From Haloferax mediterranei ATCC 33500 (GTDB lineage Archaea > Halobacteriota > Halobacteria > Halobacteriales > Haloferacaceae), in NCBI RefSeq assembly GCF_000306765.2, contig NC_017941.2:2418001-2482000 (forward strand): a stretch of DNA of 64,000 nucleotides, in the 5' to 3' direction. Under the pieces are notes generated by a model, which saw nothing but the letters and a program-made list of their open reading frames with translations, was not told the origin of the DNA and searched no databases. Shown here piece by piece: positions 17,502 through 26,204 of the stretch; positions within the stretch are counted from its first letter, which is position 1; each line of letters begins with the position of its first letter. The position numbers were made by a program, and so were the translations under genes.

Positions 17502-18104
17502 CTACCGTTGGAGCACCTCGCGCGTCGTCGCTGCCAGCGACGCGTAGAACGGCTCGTTCGTCTCGGCTTCGACCCGGTCGAGGAACGCCGTCGTCCAAGC
17601 CCGGGGGTGTTCGTCGAGGAACTGTTCGAGGCGGTCGTCCCTCCCCTCCGACGCGAGGTGGGCACAGAACTCCAGTTCGGTTGCGATGTGGTCCGGCAGG
17701 TCCGCCTGCTCGGGAGCGTTTTCGAGACCGAAGGAGCGATACCAGTGGTCGACCGCAATCGTCGCGGGACCCATGACTGGTCCGAAGTCGTCGCCGTCGC
17801 CGTCGCGGTAGACGCTCTCGTACGGCGGACACGGCGGGCCGGCCGGCCCGATGAACAATCGGGCGTACTCGCTTCGAAGGTCGCGTCCGTCAACCTCGTC
17901 GAGCGACCCGAAAAGCGGCGTCAGCTCGCCGCGTTCGAGGACCGAAACGAGGTGGTCGGTCGGCTCGCGCCAGCACGTGGTGAGGACGGCATACGTCGCC
18001 GCGACCTCCGAGTCGAACGACTCAGCAGATTCCGACTGTGTGCCGGATGGGCTGTCGGGTTGGGTTTCAGGTGTTTCAGGGGTTTCAGCCGTTGGATTGC
18101 TCAT
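17502..18104 (-). CDS. dmsD: TorD/DmsD family chaperone for the DMSO reductase
   Basis: A 200-residue, mostly helical cytoplasmic protein of the TorD/DmsD/NarJ family. The diagnostic stretch is EYARLFIGPAGPPCPPYESVYRDG at about 85-108, followed by HWYRSFGL and LPDHIATELEFCAHLA. These chaperones bind the apo-catalytic subunit and its twin-arginine signal, help insert the molybdopterin cofactor and stop premature export. The Ser/Thr/Pro/Glu-rich first 30 residues are poorly conserved. The start overlaps the dmsC stop by 4 bases (translational coupling). One chaperone presumably serves both DmsA copies. Confidence 0.9.
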   Translation of the reverse strand: MSNPTAETPETPETQPDSPSGTQSESAESFDSEVAATYAVLTTCWREPTDHLVSVLERGELTPLFGSLDEVDGRDLRSEYARLFIGPAGPPCPPYESVYRDGDGDDFGPVMGPATIAVDHWYRSFGLENAPEQADLPDHIATELEFCAHLASEGRDDRLEQFLDEHPRAWTTAFLDRVEAETNEPFYASLAATTREVLQR

Positions 18105-19450
18105 CGTTCTCCCTCCGAGAGGGTCGTTGGTTCGCCGCCGTCAGTCGCGTGAGCCGGTTCGACACCGTGGGTGTCGGGAGTCGACTGCGTGTCGAACTGC
18201 TCCATCGGAATGTACCGAAGCCCGAGCGTGACGATTATCGCACCAAGTGCGACGATGCCGAGCGTGATGGTAACTTCGACGAGCGTGGGCGTGTACGTCC
18301 CCGCAGTCGCCCAAATATCGGTGGTGACGCCGTTGTATCCAGCACCCACGGAGATACCCGGTGCGGCGTCGATGTTCGCCACGTCGTAGCCCGTGAAGAC
18401 GAGGCGGATACCCTCGAACATCGTCCCGAAGACCGCCAGCAGACCGGCCGTGAAGATAACCGACACGCGCTTGCGGAGCGACGGCACCGACAGTAAGGCG
18501 AGCGGAATCGCCCCGCCGACGACGGTCCACAGCCAGAAGTAGGCCGATTCGCCGACGAGGAAGCCGCTGGTGATTGCCCAGAACTCGAAGTGGTCCGCCC
18601 ACGCGTGCGGGAGTCGCTCGGCAGCGAGCAGGTAGACCACGTGGAACGCGAGGAAGATACCGAGCACCTTCCCGAGGCTGGTGAGTTCCTCGCGGTTGAC
18701 GCTGAACTTCGTGAACCGGTCTGCGAGGATGGACACGACCAACAGCAGGCCGAGGCCGGAGACGAGCGCCTTTGCGATGAACACCGGCGCGACGAGCGGG
18801 CTAAACCAGTCACCGCGACCGATTTGCGTCGCGAAAATCCACCCGGTGACCGAGTGGAGCGCGACGGCGGTCGGCAGCGCGATGGCTGCGGTCCAGAACA
18901 TGAGCTTACGGTCGCGTTTGCGACCGGCCTCCGTATCCGAGACGCCGAAGGCTAACTTCGAGCCGCGAGCCGCGAGGTCACGCCGAGTCAGCAACCACAG
19001 GTACCAGAGGTTGAGCACCCCGTAGAGGATGACGATGGCAAAGTCCCACACCATCGGCGACCGGAAGTCCGGCGAGGTGAAAAACTGATAGATACGCTCT
19101 GGGCGACCGATGTCGGGCAGGATTAACAGCCCGGCGACGGTGATACACGCGAGACTCACCAAGACACCGAGGCGTGCGAATCCTTCGTATCGGTGCGAGT
19201 GGAAGAACTTCGGGGCGCTCGAAATGATGAGTCCGCCCGCCGACAGCCCGACGAACAGGACGAACATCATGATGTACAGCCCCCACGAGAACACGTTGCG
19301 CATTCCCGTCGCGACCAACCCGGTGGTGAGTTGGTACATCCACGCGGCGACGCCCGCGACCACGAGCACGCTGAGGAGACCTAACCATAGCTTCCCGGTG
19401 CTCCCGAACGCTGGAATCGCAAACCGTGATGAGACGGTCTGTCTGGACAT
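18101..19450 (-). CDS. dmsC: DMSO reductase membrane anchor subunit, NrfD/PsrC family
   Basis: A 449-residue integral membrane protein with about ten hydrophobic segments, starting near residues 20-45 (LWLGLLSVLVVAGVAAWM). MRNVFSWGLYIMMFVLFVGLSAGGLI is typical of NrfD/PsrC-type quinol-oxidising anchors, as is the FTSPDFRSPMVWDFAIVILYG region. It passes electrons from menaquinol to the iron-sulfur subunit DmsB and anchors the complex on the outer face of the membrane. A hydrophilic His/Thr-rich tail follows the last helix. It overlaps dmsB by 1 base and dmsD by 4. Confidence 0.92.
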   Translation of the reverse strand: MSRQTVSSRFAIPAFGSTGKLWLGLLSVLVVAGVAAWMYQLTTGLVATGMRNVFSWGLYIMMFVLFVGLSAGGLIISSAPKFFHSHRYEGFARLGVLVSLACITVAGLLILPDIGRPERIYQFFTSPDFRSPMVWDFAIVILYGVLNLWYLWLLTRRDLAARGSKLAFGVSDTEAGRKRDRKLMFWTAAIALPTAVALHSVTGWIFATQIGRGDWFSPLVAPVFIAKALVSGLGLLLVVSILADRFTKFSVNREELTSLGKVLGIFLAFHVVYLLAAERLPHAWADHFEFWAITSGFLVGESAYFWLWTVVGGAIPLALLSVPSLRKRVSVIFTAGLLAVFGTMFEGIRLVFTGYDVANIDAAPGISVGAGYNGVTTDIWATAGTYTPTLVEVTITLGIVALGAIIVTLGLRYIPMEQFDTQSTPDTHGVEPAHATDGGEPTTLSEGER

Positions 19451-20271
19451 TAGTCGTCACCTCCGTTGTTCACGACCGGAACGTGTGGCATCGCATCGGC
19501 CGAGACCGAGCCGTGACTTGCGCCGGCACCGCTCGACTCATCCGCCGATGGTTCCTCCGGGGGCGTCCACGTAGAGAGGTCTTCTTCGTCGAGTTCGCTC
19601 TCCATCTTGTCCGAGGTCTGCGGTCGACCGGGACTCATCTCCCCGCGGATGTAGTACGTCTTCGGGTCGGTGCCGCGGTCTTCGAGCAGTCGGTGGGTTT
19701 CGTACTTCTTGATGTACCGCGAGACGGTGCTTTCCTCGTTGTCGAGGTCGCCGAAGATACGAGCATCGGCGGGACAGTTCACGACACAGGCGGGGTCGAG
19801 GCCCTCGTCGACGCGGTGGCTACAGAAGGTACACTTCTCGACGACGCCCTGCGGACGGGCCGGAACGTCACCGGTCCCTTCCTCGGGAATCGTCTTGGAT
19901 TCTTCCCAGTTGAACACCCGTGCGTTGTACGGACAGGCGGCCATGCAGTACCGGCACCCGATACACTTGTCGTAGTCGATTTCGACGATTCCGTCGTCGC
20001 GGGTGTAGGTCGCGTTGACCGGACACACTTTGACACAGGGTGCGTTCTCACAGTGTTGGCACGCCGTCGGCTGGTAGCCCATGTCGAGCGTGCCGTCTTC
20101 GCCGTGTTCCGGGTACGTCCCGGCCGGGGTGTCGATTTTGTCGCCGCCTTCCGTGAGGACGCGGTTCCAATACTGTCCCATCGGGACGTTGTTCTCTTGT
20201 TTACACGTGACTGCACACGCGTGACAGCCGATACATCGCTCTTGGTCGATTACGAGTCCGTATTTCGTCAT
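19450..20271 (-). CDS. dmsB: DMSO reductase iron-sulfur subunit
   Basis: A 273-residue ferredoxin-like subunit with four Cys-rich motifs: CIGCHACAVTC near 15, CQHCENAPCVKVCP near 78, CIGCRYCMAACP near 103 and CTFCSHRV...ACVVNCP near 142. These bind four [4Fe-4S] clusters that carry electrons from DmsC to DmsA. A Ser/Ala/Glu-rich C-terminal tail (about 230-273) is extra compared with bacterial DmsB. The ATG is preceded by a GGAGGTGA ribosome-binding site that overlaps the end of dmsA copy 2. It has no signal peptide, as expected for a subunit exported by hitch-hiking with the Tat signal of DmsA. Confidence 0.95.
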   Translation of the reverse strand: MTKYGLVIDQERCIGCHACAVTCKQENNVPMGQYWNRVLTEGGDKIDTPAGTYPEHGEDGTLDMGYQPTACQHCENAPCVKVCPVNATYTRDDGIVEIDYDKCIGCRYCMAACPYNARVFNWEESKTIPEEGTGDVPARPQGVVEKCTFCSHRVDEGLDPACVVNCPADARIFGDLDNEESTVSRYIKKYETHRLLEDRGTDPKTYYIRGEMSPGRPQTSDKMESELDEEDLSTWTPPEEPSADESSGAGASHGSVSADAMPHVPVVNNGGDD

Positions 20272-20273
20272 GA

Positions 20274-22766
20274 TTAGTCACCTCCTGCCCCAGCGACGGG
20301 TTTGTTGACCCCGGTCGGCTGGTTATCCGCGTATTTGCTCGTGTCGATATCGTCCGGGGCCGGTTCGACCTCGACCCGCACGTCGTAGAACGCGAAGTTG
20401 CCGGTCACTTCGCAGACATCGGTGTGCGTCAGGTCGTTGTGGTGGCCGCGAACGTAGTCGCTACCCCACCAACCCTGATCGGTGTTGACTAAGCCGGGTT
20501 GGATAGCTTCGTTCAGCTTCGCTTTGACGACCATCTCGCCGCGGTCGTTGTGGACGCGGACGTAGTCGCTGTCCTCGATACCGCGTGCCTTCGCATCTTT
20601 GGGGTTGATGTCGAGCTGCGGCTCAGGGTTAATCTCACGAAGCCAGTTTTGGTACTCGTACTGCGAGTGGATGCGCCACTTCGAGTGCTTCTGGATGAAC
20701 GTCAGTGGGTAGTCGTCCGCAGTCTCCCAGTCGTCGGCGGTCCGACTCTCCATCGGTTTCGGGAATTCGAGGGAGACCCCGTTTTCCGTCGGCGCGTCTT
20801 CGTCGTATATCTCCAGCCGACCCGACGGCGTGTTGAACTCGCCTTTGAACTTGACCGTCGGGGTGTTGACCTTGACCGTACCTTGTCTCTTGAGCGTCTC
20901 GTAGTCGACGACGTCGTCGTGTTTCAACATCGTCTTCAGCGTCTCCGACTTGTCGCGGATGAAGTAGTCGCCGTACCCGAGCCGTTCGGCGAGGCGGACG
21001 AGCATCCAGTGGTCGGATTTCGCCTCCCACAGCGGGTCGTGTGCCGGCTGGCGATACATGATGTGCGGGTGGCCACCCCACGTCGTGACGACGTCCTCAC
21101 GCTCGAACCAGTGCGACGCGGGCAGGATGATATCCGCGTGCTGGACGGTCGGCGTGTGGTGCATGTCCGCCACGGCGATGAGGTCGAGGTTCTTCGCCGC
21201 CTCCAGCCAGCGTTGTCGGTCGGGGAGCTGGTTGGCGATGAAGTTCGATTCCTGGGCGTACATCACCTTCAGTTGGTGCGGGTCGCCCGACTCCATGGCT
21301 GTGAGAATTTTTGTCTGTGGGAGGACGGTCGTGCCGGCGCCGTCTTCCACCGAGCCGTAGCCACCGTCGTTGTAGGAACCGCCTGCGGGGTGGCTTCCCT
21401 GAAGGCTCCCGTGGCGACCGTAGTCGCCGGTGAGCGCCAGTAGGATGGCGTACGCCTGCCCAAAGATATGACCGTACTTGTACCGGTCGATACCGTACCC
21501 AGACGCGATTCCGCCGGGGCCGCGGGTCGCAAGCCACCGTGCGGCCGTCCGGATGTTCTGGGCTTGGATGCCGACCTCGCTGGCGATTTCGTCCGGGTCG
21601 TAGTCGGCGACGAACGATTCGAGCATCGTCATGGCCGTCTGGCAGGTAACCCCGCCGACGGTGTACTCCCCGAAGAGCGCGTACTCGCCGTACGTCTCGG
21701 GTTCGAGTGCGACCGGTTCGCCCGTCGTTTCGTCGATGGCGACCGGGCGGTCCTCGGTGACGCCCTCGACGACCTCGCTCGCGTCGAGCAGTTTGCCGTT
21801 GTCCGAGCGGACAAGCGCCGGAGCGAGCGACCGCTCGCGGAGGAACTCGGTGTCGTAGGTCTCTTCGTCGAGAACAGTCTTGATCATCGCCAGCGTCAGC
21901 GGCGTGTCTTTGCCGGGTTTGACCGGCAACCACAGGTCCGCTTTGGCCGCGGTGTTGGTGAACACCGGGTCGACGCAAACGAGTTTCGCCCCGTTTTCGA
22001 CGGCATCGAGGAGCTTCGACGCATCTTGCTGCAGTTGGCTGGCGAAGATGTCCGACCCCCAGACGATGACCGTGTTCGCGTTTTTCCAGTCGGCGACCTC
22101 GTTCGTCGGGACGTTGAAGAAACCGCCGCCGGAGAGGCGACGGAATCCGAGACCGACGTTGATGTCGATAGACCACGTCATCTGCGTCCCACCGAAGAGG
22201 GACGAGAGACGGCTCTGTATCGTCGCGCTGATACCGTTGTCACCGGAGCCGGTTTCGAAGTAGACGCTCTCGGGACCGTACTGTTCGCGCGCGTCTTCCA
22301 TCTCCGACGCGATGTGGTCGAGGGCTTCGTCCCACGTGATGCGCTCGAATTCGGCGTCGTCACCGCGGCCCTCCGGGTTCGGGTCGTCCGGCGACCAACC
22401 GACACGACGCATCGGGTATTTCAAGCGCGTGGAGTTGTAGACGCGCTGTGTGTGAGACAGGCCGAGCGTACAGGCGCGCTTGTACCGCTCGTCTTCGGGA
22501 ACCTGCGGTTCGATCTTTCGGACGCGTCCGTCGCGGACGTGCGCCTCTAACGGGCACTTGCCACGGCAGTTAGGGGCGCACGCGGTCTTGATGACCTCGT
22601 CCTGCCCGACGAAACTGTCGATGCCGGGGTTTTGCTGCGAGAACGGTTCGTCGCCCGTCTGGGCCAGCGACGAAATGTATCCGCCCCCGCCGAGGCCGAG
22701 TGCGACGGCGGCGGCGCTACTCGCCTTCAGGACGTCGCGGCGGTAGACACCATCACCGTCCGCCAT
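20274..22766 (-). CDS. dmsA: DMSO/TMAO reductase catalytic subunit, downstream paralogue (copy 2)
   Basis: An 830-residue molybdopterin oxidoreductase. It has a Tat signal (YRRDVLKASSAAAVALG), a [4Fe-4S] motif CAPNCRGKC with a fourth Cys at CTLGLSH, molybdopterin-binding regions (VIVWGSDIF, LVCVDPVFTNTAAKADLWLPVKPG) and a C-terminal cofactor domain (KDAKARGIEDSDYVRVHNDRGEM). The ATG at 22766 was chosen because it matches the start of the paralogue; one codon earlier is also ATG. The protein is very close to copy 1 at both ends but differs in the region of about 165-235 that lines the active-site funnel. It reduces DMSO or a related compound outside the membrane. It sits directly before dmsB (2-base gap). 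Confidence 0.93.
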   Translation of the reverse strand: MADGDGVYRRDVLKASSAAAVALGLGGGGYISSLAQTGDEPFSQQNPGIDSFVGQDEVIKTACAPNCRGKCPLEAHVRDGRVRKIEPQVPEDERYKRACTLGLSHTQRVYNSTRLKYPMRRVGWSPDDPNPEGRGDDAEFERITWDEALDHIASEMEDAREQYGPESVYFETGSGDNGISATIQSRLSSLFGGTQMTWSIDINVGLGFRRLSGGGFFNVPTNEVADWKNANTVIVWGSDIFASQLQQDASKLLDAVENGAKLVCVDPVFTNTAAKADLWLPVKPGKDTPLTLAMIKTVLDEETYDTEFLRERSLAPALVRSDNGKLLDASEVVEGVTEDRPVAIDETTGEPVALEPETYGEYALFGEYTVGGVTCQTAMTMLESFVADYDPDEIASEVGIQAQNIRTAARWLATRGPGGIASGYGIDRYKYGHIFGQAYAILLALTGDYGRHGSLQGSHPAGGSYNDGGYGSVEDGAGTTVLPQTKILTAMESGDPHQLKVMYAQESNFIANQLPDRQRWLEAAKNLDLIAVADMHHTPTVQHADIILPASHWFEREDVVTTWGGHPHIMYRQPAHDPLWEAKSDHWMLVRLAERLGYGDYFIRDKSETLKTMLKHDDVVDYETLKRQGTVKVNTPTVKFKGEFNTPSGRLEIYDEDAPTENGVSLEFPKPMESRTADDWETADDYPLTFIQKHSKWRIHSQYEYQNWLREINPEPQLDINPKDAKARGIEDSDYVRVHNDRGEMVVKAKLNEAIQPGLVNTDQGWWGSDYVRGHHNDLTHTDVCEVTGNFAFYDVRVEVEPAPDDIDTSKYADNQPTGVNKPVAGAGGD

Positions 22767-23001
22767 CATCGAATCCCTCTGGACGCGTCGGGCGGCTGTC
22801 CTCGCCGAACTCGGCGAGGACCTCCTCGTGGTACTTCTCGTGGAACGCTTCGTCGGTTAGCTCGCCGTTTGAGACACGAATCGCGTCACGGGCCATGCGT
22901 AATCCTAAATCGGCGTCGTAGTCGACGCCGTCCAGAATCTGCTTGGCCTCGGCTTCCCACTCCGGGAGTGGTGTCAGTCTCGGCTGTTGGAGGTCCCTCA
23001 T
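22753..23001 (-). CDS. dmsE: Small acidic DmsE-type protein, copy 2
   Basis: An 82-residue soluble protein (RLTPLPEWEAEAKQILDGVDYDADLG...EAFHEKYHEEVLAEFGEDSRP). It is nearly the same as the 80-residue copy at 25820-26062, except for a longer end (GGR added) and small changes. It overlaps dmsA copy 2 by 14 bases. It has no Cys, so it cannot hold an iron-sulfur cluster by itself. As far as I recall, the first gene of the Haloferax volcanii dms operon is called dmsE and encodes such a small protein; its function is not established. Its coupling to dmsA suggests an assembly or export factor for the catalytic subunit. Confidence 0.8.
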   Translation of the reverse strand: MRDLQQPRLTPLPEWEAEAKQILDGVDYDADLGLRMARDAIRVSNGELTDEAFHEKYHEEVLAEFGEDSRPTRPEGFDDGGR

Positions 23002-23337
23002 GGGTACACCTGAACTGACGGACTCGGGTCCGGTAGGCCGCTTGCTGCATAATGAAGCGGTTTATATACCGTCTTCGACGTGTGCGAACAATCGTCAGTG
23101 GCTTCACCGCGAGAAACGGGCCGTTGCGGTCGGTGAGAGACGAGTCGGTCAACGGCACTGGCACTCGAAGAGACCAGTCGCTCAGGAGAATGGGGGACCA
23201 GTCGATCAGGAGAACGAGAGACGACCAGACGACGGGAGAACTCGGCTTGTCTTCGAACGCGTGAATGGGGAGTGAGGAGGGGTGGGAGACGACCAGTTCA
23301 CTCCCCGACGGCAATGATGCGATGTGTGCCGTTCCGA
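23002..23337 (-). other. Region between the two dmsEA copies; holds the second dms promoter
   Basis: 336 bases without a gene. The side next to dmsE copy 2 contains a duplicated promoter core (23044-23066). The side next to dmsA copy 1 begins right after GGAGGTGACTAATC, the ribosome-binding site that serves dmsB after copy 2 but has no dmsB behind it here. The middle shows nothing recognisable. Confidence 0.7.
23044..23066 (-). promoter_or_regulatory. Duplicated dms core promoter, copy 2
   Basis: GCTGCATAATGAAG followed by a TTTATATA-like element, identical at 21 of 23 positions to 26105-26127. The TATA-like part lies about 60 bases before the dmsE ATG at 23001. Upstream of it the two copies lose similarity, so the two promoters may respond to different upstream signals. 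Confidence 0.6.
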
Positions 23338-25827
23338 TTAGTCACCTCCCACGCCAGCGCTCGACGCGTCAGCGCCGGTCGGCTGGTTGCCTTCGTATTT
23401 GCTCGTGTCGATGTCGTCCGGTGCCGGTTCGACCTCGACGCGCACGTCGTAGAACGAGAACGTCTTTCCGACGTCGCTCACTTCGTCGTGCGTCAGGTCG
23501 TTGTGGTGTCCTTTGACGTAATCCCGTGTCCACCATCCCTGGTCGGTGTTGACGAGACCGGGTTTCATCGCGTCGTTCAGCTTCGCTTTGACAACCATCT
23601 CGCCGCGGTCGTTGTGGACGCGGACGTAGTCGTCGTCCTCGATACCGCGCGCTTCGGCGTCTTTCGGGTGAATGTCGAGCTGTGGCTCCGGGTTAATCTC
23701 CCGAATCCACTGCTGATACTCGAACTGCGAGTGGAGACGGAACCGCCCGTGTTTCTGCATGAAGATGAGTGGGTACTCGTCGGCCCCCTCGTAGTCCTCG
23801 GCCGTCCGCGACTCGATGGGCTTCGGTAACTGGAGGTCGACGCCCTTCTCCGAGGGTGCGTCCTCGTCGTACAGTTCGATACGGCCGCTCGGAGTCGGGA
23901 ACTCGCCGGTGTACTTGACGGTCGGCGTCCCGAGGTGTGCGGTCCCCCGTTCGCGGAGTTCGTCGAAGTCGAACCGGTCGTCGCCATCCGACATCGTCCG
24001 GAGGACCTCCCGCTTTTCTTCCGGGAAGTAGTCCCCGAAGCCGAGTTTCTTCGCGAGGTCGCGAATCATATAGTAGTCGTCGCGCGACTCCCAAAGCGGC
24101 TCTTGGACCTTGTGTCGATAGGTGATGTGCGGGTGGGACCCCCACGACGAGACGATGTCTTCGGTCTCGAACCAGTGGGCCGCCGGGAGGATGATGTCCG
24201 CCTGTTGGACCGTCGGCGTGTGGTGGATGTCTGCGACGACGAACATATCGAGATTCTCGATACCCTTGAGGTGGCGCTGGCGGTTGGGGAACTGGTTCCC
24301 CAGCATGTTCGACTCGATGGAGTAGACGGCCTTGATTTGTCGCGGGTCGCCGTTCAGCATCGCGTCGGCGTACTCGTGGAAGTAGAGCGTCTTCGAACCG
24401 GGCGCATCGTCCGGCGACCCCCACCCACCGGTGTCGAGCGATGCGCCGAGTGGGTGGTGGGCGTGAACGTTTCCGTGCTTCCCGTAGTCGCCGGTGAGCG
24501 CGAGCATAATCGCGTACGCCTGCCCGAAGACGTGGCCGTGGATGTACCGGCCGATTGCGTAACTCGGCGCGATACCGCCGGGGCCACGGGTCGCAAGCCA
24601 CCGCGCAGCCTTCCGGATGTTCTTCGCGGGCACGCCGCTGATTTCGGCCATCTCCTCGACGGGGTAGTCGGCGACGTGTCCCTTGAGTCGAGACAGCGCC
24701 GTCTCGTACGATTTCCCGTCGACTGTGTACGTGCCGGTGAGGACGTACGAGCCGGGCGTCTCGGGTTCGAGCGCGACGAGTTCCCCGGTCTGTTCGTCTA
24801 CGCCCACCGGTTTCGACTCCGTCACGCCCTCGATGACGCCCTTCGCGTCGAGCATCGTTCCGTCGGGGCCGATGAGTGCGGGCGCTGTCGTCCGCTTCCG
24901 GAGGAACTCGGTATCTTCGAGTCCCATATCGAGGACGTAGTTCATCATCCCGAGGATGAGGTGTACGTCCTTGCCGGGGTTGACGGGTAACCAGAGGTCG
25001 GCCTTCGACGCGGTCGTCGTGTAGACCGGGTCGACGACGACGAGCTTTCCGCCCTGTTCTTTCATATCGAGGAGCTTCGACGCGTCCATCTGGAGTTGGC
25101 TGGAGAAGATATCGGTCCCCCAAGCGATGAACGTCTTCGCGTTCTCCCAGTCTTCGGACTCGTTCGTCTGCGGGAGGTAGTACCCGTGTCCAGTGATTCT
25201 GTTGAACCCGCGGCCGACGTTGGCGTCGATAGACCACCCCGGCGTCGACCCACCGAAGAGGTTGGCGAGGCGGGATTCGACGGTGCTGTTAATCCCGTAG
25301 TTCCCGGAGCCAGCGTGGAACAGGACGCTCTCGGGACTGTACGTGTCTTTGACGCGGGTCATCCCTTCTGCGACGAGGTCTAACGCCTCGTCCCACGTGA
25401 CGCGCTCGAACTCCGCGTCCTCACCGCGGCCCTGCGGGTTCGGACTGTCCGGCGACCAGTCGACCCGCTTCATCGGGTACTTGAGTCGCGTCGGGTTGTA
25501 GATACGCTGGGTGTGACTCAGACCGAGTAGACACGCCCGCTTGTACCGCTCGTCTTCGGGCACCTGCGGTTCGATTTTACGGACGCGCCCGTCTCGGACG
25601 TGGACCTCTAACGGACACTTCCCACGGCAGTTGGGTGAACAGGCGGACTTGAACACCTCGTCCTGCCCGACGAAACTATCGATGCCCGGGTCTTTCTGTG
25701 AGAACGGTTCGTCATCGGTCTCGGCTAGCGATGAGATGTAGCCCCCGCCACCGAGGCCGAGCGCGACGGCGGCGGCACTACTTGCTTTCAGTACGTCTCG
25801 TCGATACACGCCGTCACCGTCACTCAT
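23338..25827 (-). CDS. dmsA: DMSO/TMAO reductase catalytic subunit, upstream paralogue (copy 1)
   Basis: An 829-residue paralogue of the gene at 20274-22766: same Tat signal (YRRDVLKASSAAAVALG), [4Fe-4S] motif CSPNCRGKC with CLLGLSH, and the same C-terminal cofactor domain (KDAEARGIEDDDYVRVHNDRGEM). The middle differs, e.g. GSGNYGINSTVESR here against GSGDNGISATIQSR in copy 2, and HGYYLPQTNESEDW against GGFFNVPTNEVADW. That suggests altered substrate preference. It overlaps its own dmsE by 8 bases. It is nearest to dmsR but is not followed by dmsB; a stranded dmsB ribosome-binding site remains at its 3' end. Both copies presumably share the single DmsB, DmsC and DmsD. Confidence 0.93.
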   Translation of the reverse strand: MSDGDGVYRRDVLKASSAAAVALGLGGGGYISSLAETDDEPFSQKDPGIDSFVGQDEVFKSACSPNCRGKCPLEVHVRDGRVRKIEPQVPEDERYKRACLLGLSHTQRIYNPTRLKYPMKRVDWSPDSPNPQGRGEDAEFERVTWDEALDLVAEGMTRVKDTYSPESVLFHAGSGNYGINSTVESRLANLFGGSTPGWSIDANVGRGFNRITGHGYYLPQTNESEDWENAKTFIAWGTDIFSSQLQMDASKLLDMKEQGGKLVVVDPVYTTTASKADLWLPVNPGKDVHLILGMMNYVLDMGLEDTEFLRKRTTAPALIGPDGTMLDAKGVIEGVTESKPVGVDEQTGELVALEPETPGSYVLTGTYTVDGKSYETALSRLKGHVADYPVEEMAEISGVPAKNIRKAARWLATRGPGGIAPSYAIGRYIHGHVFGQAYAIMLALTGDYGKHGNVHAHHPLGASLDTGGWGSPDDAPGSKTLYFHEYADAMLNGDPRQIKAVYSIESNMLGNQFPNRQRHLKGIENLDMFVVADIHHTPTVQQADIILPAAHWFETEDIVSSWGSHPHITYRHKVQEPLWESRDDYYMIRDLAKKLGFGDYFPEEKREVLRTMSDGDDRFDFDELRERGTAHLGTPTVKYTGEFPTPSGRIELYDEDAPSEKGVDLQLPKPIESRTAEDYEGADEYPLIFMQKHGRFRLHSQFEYQQWIREINPEPQLDIHPKDAEARGIEDDDYVRVHNDRGEMVVKAKLNDAMKPGLVNTDQGWWTRDYVKGHHNDLTHDEVSDVGKTFSFYDVRVEVEPAPDDIDTSKYEGNQPTGADASSAGVGGD

Positions 25828-26062
25828 CGTCGAAACCCTCCGGTCGCGTCGGGCGGCTGTCCTCGCCGAACTCGTCGAGGACCTCCTCGTGATATTTCTC
25901 GTGGAACGCTTCGTCGGTTAACTCGCCGTTTGAGACGCGAATCGCGTCACGGGCCATTCGTAATCCAAGGTCGGCGTCGTAGTCGACGCCGTCCAGAATC
26001 TGCTTGGCCTCGTCCTCCCATTCCGGGAGTGGCGTCAGTCTCGGCTGTTGGGGGTCCGTCAT
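25820..26062 (-). CDS. dmsE: Small acidic DmsE-type protein, copy 1
   Basis: An 80-residue protein almost identical to the one at 22753-23001 (DPQQPRLTPLPEWEDEAKQI, LGLRMARDAIRVSNGELTDE). It is the first gene behind the dmsR-proximal promoter and overlaps dmsA copy 1 by 8 bases. It has no cysteines, no signal peptide and no membrane segment. Its close coupling with dmsA in both copies argues that the two proteins work together; function unknown. Confidence 0.8.
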   Translation of the reverse strand: MTDPQQPRLTPLPEWEDEAKQILDGVDYDADLGLRMARDAIRVSNGELTDEAFHEKYHEEVLDEFGEDSRPTRPEGFDDE

Positions 26063-26104
26063 AGGTACAGTCGAGATGAGGTATTCCGGTCCAGTAGGGA
26101 AGTC

Positions 26105-26127
26105 GCTGCATAATGAAGTAGTTTATA
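26105..26127 (-). promoter_or_regulatory. dms promoter, copy 1
   Basis: GCTGCATAATGAAG then a TTTATAA-type TATA element, about 60 bases before the dmsE copy 1 ATG. It is the likely target region of DmsR, whose gene ends about 80 bases upstream on the same strand. The 21/23 match to 23044-23066 shows that the promoter was part of the duplicated unit. Confidence 0.6.
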
Positions 26128-26204
26128 ACCACGCTATGCGGCGAGAAGCCATAGCACAGAACGATTGAGACGCATACTGACACTCGAATCGTCGTGCAAT
26201 GCAA

